Positions 7,421-16,087 of a stretch of DNA of 41,344 nucleotides are shown piece after piece. The notes below the pieces were generated by a model. It saw nothing but the letters and a program-made list of their open reading frames with translations. It had not been told where the DNA came from and did no database searches. Numbering within the stretch: position 1 is the stretch's first letter; each line of letters opens with the position of its first letter. Both the position numbers and the translations under genes were made by a program. The DNA lies in the NCBI GenBank assembly GCA_947478805.1, contig CANJXQ010000019.1, positions 1 through 41,344 of the forward strand. The letters are read 5' to 3'. Origin of the DNA: Betaproteobacteria bacterium (GTDB lineage: Bacteria; Pseudomonadota; Gammaproteobacteria; Burkholderiales; SG8-39).

Positions 7421-8410
7421 ATGGAGAAACGAGTGAGAACATCACCTCATTTATCGGGAATCCGCCCGAAGTTGGGCACAGTGCTGCTGGCGATGCTTCT
7501 CGCCTTCCCGTTCCCGCTCCACGCCCAGGACTATCCGAATCGGCCGGTCCGGATCGTCGTGCCGACGGGGCTGTCAGGCCTGCCCGACCTTGTCATTCGC
7601 ACCGTCGTACCCGCGATGTCGAAACAGCTTTCGCAATCAGTCATTGTCGAAAACCGGCCGAGTGTGGGTGGCATTGTGGGAATGGAGTATGTCGCGAAGC
7701 AGGTCCCCCCCGACGGCTATACGCTTTTGGCCGGTTGGTCCGGACTGCCGCGAGCGCCATTGACGGCGTCCCTGCGTTTCGACGTGCTCAAGGATTTGCC
7801 GGCGATTTCCGTCCTGGCTGGCGGGCCAACGGCGTTGGTGACCGCCGCCTCCGCCCCGTTCAATACATTCCCGGAACTGCTCGCGTATGCCAAAGCCAAT
7901 CCTGGCAAGCTGAACTTTGGCGCCACCGCCGATGCTGTGCAATGGGATGCGGTTACCCAAAAGTTCGGGTTGAATGTTGTCACCATCATGTACAAGTCAA
8001 CACCGCAGCTTCAGCAGGCAGTGCTCACTGGTGAAGTACAGTTGAGCTACGCGGCAGTCCAGCGCTCGATCGGCGATGCTCGAGCAAAGAAAATCAAATA
8101 CCTCGCGGTGACCAGCGAAAAACGGTTGGTGGAATTCCCGGAGACGCCGACCTTCACCGACATTGGCTTGCCCGCCATCAGGGGATTCTGGGTCTCGCTA
8201 CATGCGCCGCTCGGCACACCAAGGATGCGCATGGCTGCTATTCATGCAGCGGTGGACTACGCGTTGCAGCAACCGGAGGTCAAGGATTTCATGGCCAAGA
8301 ACTGGATGGACATCATCGGTTCTTCCCCCGCAGTCGCGGATAAATATGTGACCGATGAGCATGATTTTTACGCAGCTCTCGCCAAGGCCCTGAACATCAG
8401 CCCGCAATAG
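7421..8410 (+). CDS. Bug/TctC family periplasmic substrate-binding protein
   Basis: Bug receptor of 329 residues with a long n-region before the hydrophobic core (TVLLAMLLAFPFPLHA), cleaved before QDYPNRPVRIVVP. It carries IVENRPSVGGIVGMEY, PDGYTLLAG, LRFDVLKDLPAI and KANPGKLNFGATA. It belongs with the Bug genes at 4916, 16602 and 37236 by the LRFD-KDLP segment. The ATG at 7421 follows a GGAG about eight bases upstream. It is monocistronic: a converging esterase gene ends 30 bases after it. The dyad-rich region upstream suggests substrate-specific regulation. The ligand is unknown. Confidence 0.92.
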   Translation: MEKRVRTSPHLSGIRPKLGTVLLAMLLAFPFPLHAQDYPNRPVRIVVPTGLSGLPDLVIRTVVPAMSKQLSQSVIVENRPSVGGIVGMEYVAKQVPPDGYTLLAGWSGLPRAPLTASLRFDVLKDLPAISVLAGGPTALVTAASAPFNTFPELLAYAKANPGKLNFGATADAVQWDAVTQKFGLNVVTIMYKSTPQLQQAVLTGEVQLSYAAVQRSIGDARAKKIKYLAVTSEKRLVEFPETPTFTDIGLPAIRGFWVSLHAPLGTPRMRMAAIHAAVDYALQQPEVKDFMAKNWMDIIGSSPAVADKYVTDEHDFYAALAKALNISPQ

Positions 8411-8440
8411 GCGCCCGCTGCCAGCCCCTCGCGCGCCGCA

Positions 8441-9400
8441 TCACGCAAGACGATGTCGCAATCGCTCGGCACACAGCGCCACGGCGCGCTGGGCATCGTC
8501 GATGAATTTTCCCATGGTGATGAAGCCGTGAATCTGGCGTTCGAAACATACGTGCTCTGCGTCGACGCCGGCTTGCTCAAGTTTCCTGGCATACGATTCC
8601 CCTTCGCTCTGTAGCGGATCGAACCCTGCGGTGAGCACCAGGGTTGGCGGCAGTCCGGAATGATCACGGGCGAGCAGGGGTGAGGCGCGCCAGTCGGACC
8701 GCTGTTCTGTGCCAGCCAAGTAATGCGACCGGAAGTATTCGAGCAATGTCGCGGTCAGCAGGAACCCTTCACCGCAGCGTTGGTGCGAGGCCTCCCGGTA
8801 GTGAAGGTCCGTTACCGGGTAGATCAGCAGCTGATAGGCCAACGAGAGCTGCGACGAACTGCGGAGTGAAAGCGCCACCGTGGCTGCGATATTTCCGCCG
8901 GCACTGTCGCCCCCGATTGCGATCCTTGTCGCATCGATCTTCAGCAGACCTGCATGAGCCGCGACCCATTCGGTCGCTGCAATGCAGTCTTCGACTCCCG
9001 CGGGGAAAGGGTTTTCTGGAGCGAGGCGGTAGTCCACCGAATACACCGCGCAGCCGGAGAGGCTGCACATGTCCCGACACAACACATCATGCGTGTCGAG
9101 GCTACCCACCACCCAGCCGCCTCCGTGGAAGTACACCATCGCGGCCATGGCGCCACGGCGATCCGGTGTCGTCGGCAGGTATTCGCGCATCACGATCGCC
9201 CCGCGCGGACCGGGGATCTCCAAATCCCTGGTCGATGCCACAGGACGCGGGACCGGAAAAGCCGCGACCGATGATTTGAGAAACGATACCCTGGCCAGCG
9301 TCGGGGCCAATGCATCCAGTGGCGGCCTGTTCTTCTCGGCCACGAGATCCAGTAACGCTTGCGTTTGCGCGTCTATTTTGCCAAAAACACTTTTCGTCAT
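8441..9400 (-). CDS. Alpha/beta hydrolase, hormone-sensitive-lipase-type esterase
   Basis: Carboxylesterase of 319 residues. HGGGW at 92-96 is the oxyanion-hole motif of the HSL family. GDSAG at 164-168 holds the nucleophile Ser166. Asp261 (AGFDPL) and His291 (IHGF) complete the triad. It hydrolyses short or medium acyl or aryl esters in the cytoplasm. It starts 21 bases after the stop of the Baeyer-Villiger monooxygenase gene, so the two are probably one operon: the monooxygenase would turn a ketone into an ester and this enzyme would split it. The family call is firm; the substrate link is inference from the neighbour. Confidence 0.93.
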   Translation of the reverse strand: MTKSVFGKIDAQTQALLDLVAEKNRPPLDALAPTLARVSFLKSSVAAFPVPRPVASTRDLEIPGPRGAIVMREYLPTTPDRRGAMAAMVYFHGGGWVVGSLDTHDVLCRDMCSLSGCAVYSVDYRLAPENPFPAGVEDCIAATEWVAAHAGLLKIDATRIAIGGDSAGGNIAATVALSLRSSSQLSLAYQLLIYPVTDLHYREASHQRCGEGFLLTATLLEYFRSHYLAGTEQRSDWRASPLLARDHSGLPPTLVLTAGFDPLQSEGESYARKLEQAGVDAEHVCFERQIHGFITMGKFIDDAQRAVALCAERLRHRLA

Positions 9401-9421
9401 CGCATCACCGCTTGTCCCGGA

Positions 9422-11314
9422 TTATCCATTGCCGCGCAATTCATAATGGTCCAGGTCAACCTCGTGGGTCATCCGCCAGTAGTCCACCAACCTGAAGGGC
9501 ATGACCGAGACTACCCGACCGAGATCGTTTCGATAGTAAGTGGACATTCCCGGATGAGTCCAGATCATTTGCTCGTGTGCGGCGTCAACCCTTTGGACGA
9601 ACTCGTCATGGACTTCGCGCTTGACCTCCATGGCAACGATCCGACGCTCGATCATCGCCACCAGGCATCCGGAGATATATCGCGCCTGGCTCTCCGCCTG
9701 CGACACCGTGCTGCCGCCATGACCGAGTCCTGAATTGGGCCCCAACATCACGAACAGGTTGGGAAATTCCGGAACGGAAATTCCAAGGAAGGCCGTCGGA
9801 TTGTCGTTGGCCCACGCTTCATCCAGCCTGCGCCCTTCACGACCGACAATATTCAATGCCGCCGCCATTTGCGCGACCCGAAAACCCGTCGCGTAGATCA
9901 GCGCATCGGCTGGCCGCTCCACACCATCCGCGGTGACGACACCAGAGGACGTGATCCGCGCGACATCCTCGGTGACCAATTCCACTTGCGACTTACGTAT
10001 TGCCCGATACCACCCGTTATCGAGGAGTATCCGCTTTCCATAAGGTGGATACTTGGGAAGGCATTTGTCGTAAAGATCCTCCCTGCCCGCCAATTCGCTC
10101 CGGATATAGTCGGTCATTTCCTGGCGATGACGGTCATTGCTCCGATTGATCGAACGCTCGGGATGAGGCCAGGCGGGATCCTTGCGCAGCAATGGAAACA
10201 GGCCGTCTCCATAACGCCACCATAGGCAGAATCGAAACCATTGCGCGTAAAACGGAACGTGGTCGAGCAACCACTGGCCGGCCTCGCCAATCGGCTCGTG
10301 AAATCGCTGGATGGGCCGGGCCCATTGCGGCGAACGCTGGTACACGGCCATGGATTTGACCGAATCGACGATTGTCGGGACGATCTGCATGGCAGAAGCC
10401 CCGGTCCCGATGATCGCGACCCGCTTGCCGCTGAGGTCCAACCCTGGCGGCCACGCGGCTGAGTGAAAAACATCCCCGTTGAAACCATCGGCACCTTCAA
10501 AACTCGGGACGACGGGCGTACCGAACTGGCCAATCGCGCTGACCAGCGCGTTGGCCTCCATCCGTTCCGCGCCCGACGGCGTCGCCAGTTCAATCGACCA
10601 TCGACCGGTATCGTTGTTCCAGGTGGCAGAGGTGACCCTGGTATTGAAGCGAATTTGCGGTCGCACACCAAAGGCAGTGGCACATCGCGACAAATATTCA
10701 TGGATCTCTTCGCGCGGCGCGAAAAAACGTGACCAGGGAAAGCGCTCCCCGAACGAATACGAGTAGGCATGGCTGGGCGTATCCACTGCACAGCCTGGAT
10801 AAAGGTTCTCCAGCCAGACACCGCCGACGTCCGCATTTCTCTCGACGATGGTGTAGCCGATCCCCAAATGATTGAGGCGCGCGGCCAGTGCGATGCCGCA
10901 GATGCCCGCGCCGACGATCAGCACATTGTGCTCGTTGGGCTCGGTTCTCCGAGGCGATGTCCAGCCAACATCGCGCGACACAAAGCCCAATTCTTCGCGA
11001 AACATCAGGGCATATTCGGGAGGCACCGCCTCCCCCAGGCAGATGCTCATCATGTCGACCATCAACGCATCGCCCGGATCAACGATCGCCGGGTCGACGT
11101 TATCCATTGAAATCCGCTTCAGCGCCGCAGCGCGAATATCCGCCTGCACCTCAACGGGGAGACCGGCATCTTCGTCGGCGACGAGCCGTACGTCTCGCTT
11201 TGGATGGATCGACAACCACTTCCGGTCGCCCGTCAGATGAAACAACACCATGAGCAATATGCGCACATCGGCCTTGCTTATGGCCTCGGCCAGGCGGGCT
11301 TCATCGACTGCCAA
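9422..11314 (-). CDS. Baeyer-Villiger flavin monooxygenase, 4-hydroxyacetophenone monooxygenase-like
   Basis: About 630 residues. An N-terminal extension of roughly 125 residues precedes the FAD-binding GAGICG (135-140). The fingerprint FNGDVFHSAAWP at 278-289 fits the FxGxxxHxxxWP pattern of type I Baeyer-Villiger monooxygenases. A second Rossmann motif GTGASAM lies near 303-309 for NADPH. The N-terminal extension is a known trait of 4-hydroxyacetophenone monooxygenase. The reaction would be NADPH/O2-dependent insertion of oxygen next to a ketone carbonyl. The frame begins with TTG at 11314 with a GGAG ten bases upstream; no in-frame ATG fits until residue 22. The downstream esterase supports the pathway. 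The exact ketone is unknown. Confidence 0.9.
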   Translation of the reverse strand: MAVDEARLAEAISKADVRILLMVLFHLTGDRKWLSIHPKRDVRLVADEDAGLPVEVQADIRAAALKRISMDNVDPAIVDPGDALMVDMMSICLGEAVPPEYALMFREELGFVSRDVGWTSPRRTEPNEHNVLIVGAGICGIALAARLNHLGIGYTIVERNADVGGVWLENLYPGCAVDTPSHAYSYSFGERFPWSRFFAPREEIHEYLSRCATAFGVRPQIRFNTRVTSATWNNDTGRWSIELATPSGAERMEANALVSAIGQFGTPVVPSFEGADGFNGDVFHSAAWPPGLDLSGKRVAIIGTGASAMQIVPTIVDSVKSMAVYQRSPQWARPIQRFHEPIGEAGQWLLDHVPFYAQWFRFCLWWRYGDGLFPLLRKDPAWPHPERSINRSNDRHRQEMTDYIRSELAGREDLYDKCLPKYPPYGKRILLDNGWYRAIRKSQVELVTEDVARITSSGVVTADGVERPADALIYATGFRVAQMAAALNIVGREGRRLDEAWANDNPTAFLGISVPEFPNLFVMLGPNSGLGHGGSTVSQAESQARYISGCLVAMIERRIVAMEVKREVHDEFVQRVDAAHEQMIWTHPGMSTYYRNDLGRVVSVMPFRLVDYWRMTHEVDLDHYELRGNG

Positions 11315-11646
11315 TTTTACGATTCTCCGTTCAAATCGATTCCCCCTTCATGCCGCCATTTCATGCACCAATCCTCGACACCACGCGGAAAATCGAAAGC
11401 ATCGCCCCTCCACGGCACTGCGTTTGCAGCTTCAGTCACTTATTTGACGAGTCGACGAACACCATCGCCTCAAACACCATTGACAGATCAACATTGGCGC
11501 ATGAATTCGAGCGCATATTGCCAATATCGTCAATACTTATCTTGGAGCATGCGGATTGAATTGGGAACAGGAAAGATGTCAAACTCCACTCGTCAAGCAC
11601 GCTCTCATCCTTGGCTTGAACTCCTCACTCATCTAGCGGAGGCACC
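11315..11646. promoter_or_regulatory. Divergent intergenic region between BVMO and SDR operons
   Basis: About 330 bases without a convincing gene. A perfect dyad ATATTGCCAATAT lies at 11515-11527 and may be an operator. TTGACA at 11480-11485 could be a -35 for the plus-strand operon, but the matching -10 is poor (TGAATT after 16 bases). A GCGGAGG ribosome site ends the region before the ATG at 11647. Confidence 0.4.
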
Positions 11647-12441
11647 ATGCGACTCAGAGGAAAAACCGCCGTCATCACCGGATCCGGTTCGGGCGTAGGC
11701 AGGGCAACGAGCCTGCTGTTTGCGCGCGAAGGTGCAACGGTGGTTGGAATCGACATCGACACCAAGTTTGGCAACGAGACTGCCGAGCTCGTGCGCCGCG
11801 AAGGCGGGAAGGCCGACTTCTACGCGGTCGACGTTAGCGACCCGGATGCTGTGGCGGCCATGGGCCGGCAGTGCCTCTCAAGCAACCCGACGATTCACGT
11901 GCTCTTCAACAATGCCGCAACGCTGACGCGCGGCGCATTCGAGGAGGTCGATTTCAAGGACTGGAAGCGCCAGATGGCGGTCAATCTCGACGGTCCTTAC
12001 CTGTGCAGCCTCGCCCTGCTGCCCGGGCTCAAGGCAGCCGGCGGCGCATCCATCATCAACCACAGCTCCATCGACGGTGCGCTGGGAAACCCGACGGTGT
12101 TTGCCTACTCGGTGTCCAAGGGCGGCCTCACGCCGCTGACCCACATGATGGCGCATGCGCTTGCGCCGCACAAGATTCGCGTCAACGGGATCAACACCGG
12201 CTGGATCAATTTCAGCGAAGGCGGGATACCGATCCGGCTGACGCCGGAGCTTGCGCGCGGCGGTGTGATCCCCGAGAACAGTGGCATCAAAAAAGCGACC
12301 CTGCTCGGACGCCCCAGCTCGGTGGAGGAGTGCGCGCGCACCGTGCTGTTTCTCGCCTCCGACGACTCGTCGTACATCACCGGCGCCATGCTGCCCGTGG
12401 ACGGCGGGCGCTCCGCACTCACACCGGGAACGTTCAGTTAA
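11647..12441 (+). CDS. SDR family NAD(P)-dependent oxidoreductase
   Basis: Classical short-chain dehydrogenase of 264 residues. It shows the TGSGSGVG cofactor motif (11-18), NNA at 88-90, a catalytic Ser around 140, and YSVSK at 154-158. The acidic residues after beta-2 (GIDIDTK) suggest NAD(H) preference, an inference. The C-terminal FLASDDSSYITGAMLPVDGG is family-typical. The start is supported by GCGGAGG. It is the first gene of a plus-strand operon with an LLM oxidoreductase (37 bases downstream) and a methyltransferase, and is divergent from the Baeyer-Villiger operon. It might interconvert an alcohol and the ketone used by that monooxygenase, which is inference. Confidence 0.93.
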   Translation: MRLRGKTAVITGSGSGVGRATSLLFAREGATVVGIDIDTKFGNETAELVRREGGKADFYAVDVSDPDAVAAMGRQCLSSNPTIHVLFNNAATLTRGAFEEVDFKDWKRQMAVNLDGPYLCSLALLPGLKAAGGASIINHSSIDGALGNPTVFAYSVSKGGLTPLTHMMAHALAPHKIRVNGINTGWINFSEGGIPIRLTPELARGGVIPENSGIKKATLLGRPSSVEECARTVLFLASDDSSYITGAMLPVDGGRSALTPGTFS

Positions 12442-12478
12442 GATCACACTGATTCTTGAAAATCTCTCTGGAGCAAGC

Positions 12479-13348
12479 ATGATCGGCATTTCGACCTACG
12501 GCAATCGCCCCGAGCATCTCGTCCCGGTGGCAAAGCACGCGGAATCCCTTGGCTTTGGCGGCGTCTGGGTGGGCGAGCACATCCTGCAGCCAATGGACTA
12601 CGAGTCGATTCACCCGTACGACCACGGCAAGGAACGGCCGTTGGTGGTGACCTCGAACCGCACCATGTACGACGCATGGGTTGCCGTGAGCGCCATGCTC
12701 GCGGCCACCGAAAAGCTCAAGGTGACGACTGGCATCTACCTCCTGCCGCTGCGCCACCCGGTGCTCACGGCACGCGCAGCCATCACCGCGCACCAGGTTT
12801 CCGGCGGGCGTTTCCGGCTCGGGGTCGGCTCGGGCTGGTGGAAGGAGGAATTCGAGAACGTCGGCGTGCCCTTCGGCGAGCGCGCTGCGCGCTATGACGA
12901 GGCACTGCGCGTGCTGCCGAGCCTCATGGCGGGCGAGGTCGTGGAGAACGCCGGCCCGCACTACCCGTTCAAGAAACTGAAACTGGTGGATGAGCCCGCC
13001 GCCGTGCCGATCATCTTCGGCGGCGTCAAGCCCCGCGCACTGCAACGCGCGGCGACAATGGGCGACGGCTGGTATGGCCCGATGGTGACCGCCGAGGAGT
13101 CGATTGCCATCAAGCGCGACATCGAGCGCCTGCGCGCTGCCAGCGGCCGCACCAACCCCTTCACCTACGAAGCCCGCGTGCGCGGCGAGCCCACCTACGA
13201 TAGCCTGTCCCGGTACCGGGACGCGGGATTCGACACGCTGGTCATCCCGTGGGAGACCGTGCAGTTCGAACACGGCTTCGACATGACGCTGGATCAGAAA
13301 TACCGCCGCATGGATGCGCTTGCCAAGGCACTCCGCCTGAACCCCTGA
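12479..13348 (+). CDS. LLM class flavin/F420-dependent oxidoreductase
   Basis: Luciferase-like protein of 289 residues. The ATG at 12479 is chosen because a CTGGAG site lies about seven bases upstream; the frame is open further into the SDR gene, but that part has no family sequence. Seen: AESLGFGGVWVGEHI near residue 23, LKVTTGIYLLPLRHPV, GGRFRLGVGSGWWKEEF, and the GERAARYDEALRVL helix, all typical of the LLM family often labelled F420-dependent. It acts on an unknown substrate. It lies between the SDR and methyltransferase genes on one strand with short gaps. Confidence 0.9.
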   Translation: MIGISTYGNRPEHLVPVAKHAESLGFGGVWVGEHILQPMDYESIHPYDHGKERPLVVTSNRTMYDAWVAVSAMLAATEKLKVTTGIYLLPLRHPVLTARAAITAHQVSGGRFRLGVGSGWWKEEFENVGVPFGERAARYDEALRVLPSLMAGEVVENAGPHYPFKKLKLVDEPAAVPIIFGGVKPRALQRAATMGDGWYGPMVTAEESIAIKRDIERLRAASGRTNPFTYEARVRGEPTYDSLSRYRDAGFDTLVIPWETVQFEHGFDMTLDQKYRRMDALAKALRLNP

Positions 13349-13369
13349 ACAAACATAGAGAGAACTTAC

Positions 13370-14041
13370 ATGACCGCTGCTGCGAGCAACGACGTCGCAC
13401 CCACATCCGGATTCCACGGCCGCCTGTTCGGCTTCGTTGCCCCGATCTACGCAAAGCTGTGGAAGCCGATCGTGCTTGGCACGCTCTCGGGCGGCGGATT
13501 CGACAAGGAGTTGAAAGACATCCTCGCCCTGCACCGCCCCCGGGGGGACGAGCTCATGATGGACCTGGGCTGCGGCCCGGGAAACTTCACCAACGCCTTC
13601 GCGAAGCTCGCGCCCAAGGGCTTCATGGCAGGGCTCGACCTCGCCTACCCGATGCTGCAGGTGGCGCGCAACAACGCGGCCAAGGACCAGGCATCGAATA
13701 CGGGCTTCGCCCAATGCAACGCGCAAGTCCTGCCGATCAAACGGAACAGCATCGACTTCGTTTCATTCTGCGGTGCGCTGCACCTCTTGCCGCAACCCGA
13801 GCTCGCGCTGGACGAAGTCGCCGCCATCCTGCGTCCCGGCGGATCGCTGGTCGGCATGACTTTCGTCAAGGGCGAATGGTGGGGCCAGCGCCTCATCGAG
13901 CGCTTCTTCAATCGCTTCCTGCACTTCAGGTTCTTTCCCTACGATCAGGTGCAGAAGATGTTCGCCGATGCCGGGCTGAAGATGGAGGGCTGTACAAGGG
14001 CACGCCTGATCCTGCTGTTTCACGCGAAGAAGCCGGGGTGA
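13370..14041 (+). CDS. Class I SAM-dependent methyltransferase
   Basis: Protein of 223 residues. Motif I is DLGCGPG at 65-71; the acidic end of the next strand is seen in GLDLAYPML. A motif with FCGALHLLPQPELALDEVAAILRPGG is typical of the UbiE/Methyltransf_11 group. The N-terminal FVAPIYAKLWKPIV region resembles small-molecule and quinone-type methyltransferases. Third gene of the SDR-LLM operon, 21 bases after the LLM stop. The acceptor is unknown. Confidence in the family is high. Confidence 0.92.
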   Translation: MTAAASNDVAPTSGFHGRLFGFVAPIYAKLWKPIVLGTLSGGGFDKELKDILALHRPRGDELMMDLGCGPGNFTNAFAKLAPKGFMAGLDLAYPMLQVARNNAAKDQASNTGFAQCNAQVLPIKRNSIDFVSFCGALHLLPQPELALDEVAAILRPGGSLVGMTFVKGEWWGQRLIERFFNRFLHFRFFPYDQVQKMFADAGLKMEGCTRARLILLFHAKKPG

Positions 14042-14100
14042 TCGGACGACAGTCTTTCTGACGCGCCGCAATGCCCGATTACGAGGTCCCCCCAGTGCGC

Positions 14101-14427
14101 CTAAAGAAGTGTCCTTGCCAACGCTGCGGCGACGACGCCTGAGGTAACGGCAAGGATCTGGTTCCCGCGCAAGGCCATCAGGGCGGCAGCGACCGTAACG
14201 CCCAGCACTGCCACAGGCCCGCCCTTGACCACGATCGGCAACACCATGGCCACCACGATCGAGCCAGGCAGCGCCTCCAGCATCCGCCGTATGCGCGGGG
14301 TCAGCGTGACATGCGCCATGAGCCAGAAACCCGACGTGCGCATCAGCACAGTCGCGAATCCCATGGCAACAATCGCGATCACGCTCATGCCGAAAGAACC
14401 CAGCACGAAGGAATCAAGTCCGCTCAT
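14101..14427 (-). CDS. azlD: AzlD-type small subunit of a branched-chain amino acid exporter
   Basis: Small hydrophobic protein of 108 residues with four probable membrane segments. It carries the AzlD pattern (VLMRTSGFWLMAH, then ALPGSIVVAMVLP, then RGNQILAVTSGVVAAAL). The start at 14427 is chosen because upstream in-frame sequence is hydrophilic and only shadows the azlC gene. It overlaps the azlC end by 14 bases, so translation is probably coupled. With AzlC it forms an inner-membrane exporter, known in other bacteria for branched-chain amino acids or azaleucine. Confidence 0.85.
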   Translation of the reverse strand: MSGLDSFVLGSFGMSVIAIVAMGFATVLMRTSGFWLMAHVTLTPRIRRMLEALPGSIVVAMVLPIVVKGGPVAVLGVTVAAALMALRGNQILAVTSGVVAAALARTLL

Positions 14428-15145
14428 CGATGAATCCCCCGGTGACACATCCCGAAATGGCGCCAGCCATGATGTACCACTGGCCGGGAATGAATTCGGC
14501 GGCGAGCAGCGCGACGATTCCGGCCACGGCCCATGGTGCCGCTCGGCGCGGGCCACGCCACAAGGGTACCAGCACCACGATGAAAAAGAGCGGCATCACC
14601 AGATCGATGCCGAAGCGCTTCGGGTCGCTGAAGAACGTGCCGAAGAGATAGCCGGCCTGCGTGCCGATGACCCAAATCACCCAGAACGCAACGCCGCCGC
14701 CCAGCACGATGGCGGCGTCTGCCCCGCCCGAAGCGCGGTAGCGCAAGCCGAGGAGCCAGCCCGGCTCGGTCAATACGGCCAATGCAGGATAGGACTGCCA
14801 TGGGTGCAGGCTGCCCAGCCACGGCCGCATCGAGGCGCTCATCAATAGGAAGCGCAGGTTGACCATGGCGGTGAACATCACCAGCGTCAAGATGCCGGCC
14901 AGCGATTGTGAATTGCCCCACGCCTCGGCGGCAACGAACTGCGAGGCCCCGGCAAACATGATCGCGCTCATCAGCGTCGCCACCGACAGGTCGAGCCCCT
15001 TTTGCACCGCGAAGGTGCCAAAGGCGAAGGCAAACAGCGCCATGACCGGCATTGCCGGCAGCACCAGGCGCACCCCCTCCGCCAAACCGGCGGCCGACCA
15101 ATAGGGCGCGCGACTGTCGGATCCTGCGTTTTTTTCAGTGTTCAC
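14414..15145 (-). CDS. azlC: AzlC family ABC-independent amino acid permease subunit
   Basis: Membrane protein of 243 residues with the AzlC signature: LVLPAMPVMALFAFAFGTFA, FAGASQFVAAEAWG, VMFTAMVNLRFLLMSASMRPWL and GTFFSDPKRFGIDLVMPLFF. The start appears to be GTG at 15145 with a weak AGG upstream; a later start would cut the first membrane segment. It pairs with azlD downstream. Divergent from the VOC-cupin operon. The substrate in this organism is not known. Confidence 0.9.
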   Translation of the reverse strand: MNTEKNAGSDSRAPYWSAAGLAEGVRLVLPAMPVMALFAFAFGTFAVQKGLDLSVATLMSAIMFAGASQFVAAEAWGNSQSLAGILTLVMFTAMVNLRFLLMSASMRPWLGSLHPWQSYPALAVLTEPGWLLGLRYRASGGADAAIVLGGGVAFWVIWVIGTQAGYLFGTFFSDPKRFGIDLVMPLFFIVVLVPLWRGPRRAAPWAVAGIVALLAAEFIPGQWYIMAGAISGCVTGGFIDERT

Positions 15146-15247
15146 TCAAATGCCTGGTCAAGCGAGAAATCGAATCGGGAGCAATGCGGGGATGATACTG
15201 ACACTGCAGCGACTCGGGACACGGTTGGACGAGTTTCCGGAAACGTA

Positions 15248-15281
15248 TTGCCGCAACACGCGGGCTTGGACATAATGTCCA
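15248..15281 (+). promoter_or_regulatory. Promoter with overlapping 15-bp palindromic operator for the VOC-cupin operon
   Basis: TTGCCG at 15248-15253 and CATAAT at 15271-15276 are separated by exactly 17 bases, a good sigma-70 arrangement. A perfect palindrome TGGACATAATGTCCA (15267-15281) covers the -10. Flanks CGGGC and GCCCG extend the dyad with one unpaired T. A regulator bound there would block the polymerase. The regulator family is not visible; GntR/FCD or MarR types would fit the size. Confidence 0.6.
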
Positions 15282-15306
15282 GCCCGACGTCCGCTAGGAG
15301 ACCGGC

Positions 15307-16068
15307 ATGAGCACCCCGTACCTGCACGGCAAGTTCGTCTGGTTCGAATTGCTGACCCAGGATATCGACAGGGCAATACAGTTCTATGACCGGCTCTTCG
15401 GCTGGAGATCGGCTCGCACCCCGATGGGCACGGGCGAGCCTTACCCGCTCATCAATAACGGCGATCAGGCGATCGGTGGCTATCGAAAAGGCCCGACCGG
15501 CGTGGCGAACCACTGGGTGCCCTACCTGTCCGTTCCGGATGTCGATACCGCGCACCGTGCGGCCATGTCGGCAGGATGCCGCATCACGATGCCGCCGACC
15601 GACTTCAGCCCGGTGGGACGCGCAGCCGCAATAGCCGATCCGACTGGCGCACCATTCTGTGTCTGGAAGGGCGCCAACGGCGACCCGCTCGATGTGGAGA
15701 ACACGCCCATGGGCGGCTGGTTCTGGAATGAACTCTGGACGAACAACGACCGCCGAGCGCTCGAGTTCTACGAAAGCATGTTCGGCTTCAAGCACGAAGT
15801 CATGAGCATGGGGCAAACCCCCTATTACGTGCTCAAGAACGGCGGTCGCCCACGCGCCGGGCTGTGCCAATCGGTCAACTCGGAGGCCAGGTCGATGTGG
15901 CTCCCTTACGTGGCAGTGCCCGACTGCAATAAGACCGCAGCAAAGGCGATAGCACTGGGCGGCGAAGTGGTGACCTCCCCGCGCGACATTCCGGGCATCG
16001 GACGGTTCGGCGTCGCCGTGGATACGACAGGCGCAGCCGTGGCCTTCATTACGCCGGCGAACCGATAA
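15307..16068 (+). CDS. VOC family protein with two glyoxalase-type domains
   Basis: Protein of 253 residues built from two vicinal-oxygen-chelate modules. Domain 1 begins GKFVWFELLTQDIDRAIQFYD, domain 2 begins GWFWNELWTNNDRRALEFYE. Each ends with a GRFGVAVD- or GRAAAIADPTGA-type strand. Members include glyoxalases, dioxygenases and binding proteins, often of unknown role. An AGGAG site precedes the ATG. A cupin gene follows after 19 bases. The upstream promoter carries an operator-like palindrome, so the pair is probably induced by a specific signal. Confidence 0.9.
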   Translation: MSTPYLHGKFVWFELLTQDIDRAIQFYDRLFGWRSARTPMGTGEPYPLINNGDQAIGGYRKGPTGVANHWVPYLSVPDVDTAHRAAMSAGCRITMPPTDFSPVGRAAAIADPTGAPFCVWKGANGDPLDVENTPMGGWFWNELWTNNDRRALEFYESMFGFKHEVMSMGQTPYYVLKNGGRPRAGLCQSVNSEARSMWLPYVAVPDCNKTAAKAIALGGEVVTSPRDIPGIGRFGVAVDTTGAAVAFITPANR

Positions 16069-16087
16069 CCAACCAAGGAGTGGCACC

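Noticed and set aside
12434-13726. Minus-strand frame of 430 residues
   Set aside because: Antisense to the LLM and methyltransferase genes; no motif and biased composition.
15185-15196. Reverse-oriented GTCAGTA box (ATACTGACAC)
   Set aside because: No partner box at 52 bases and no inner match; treated as chance.
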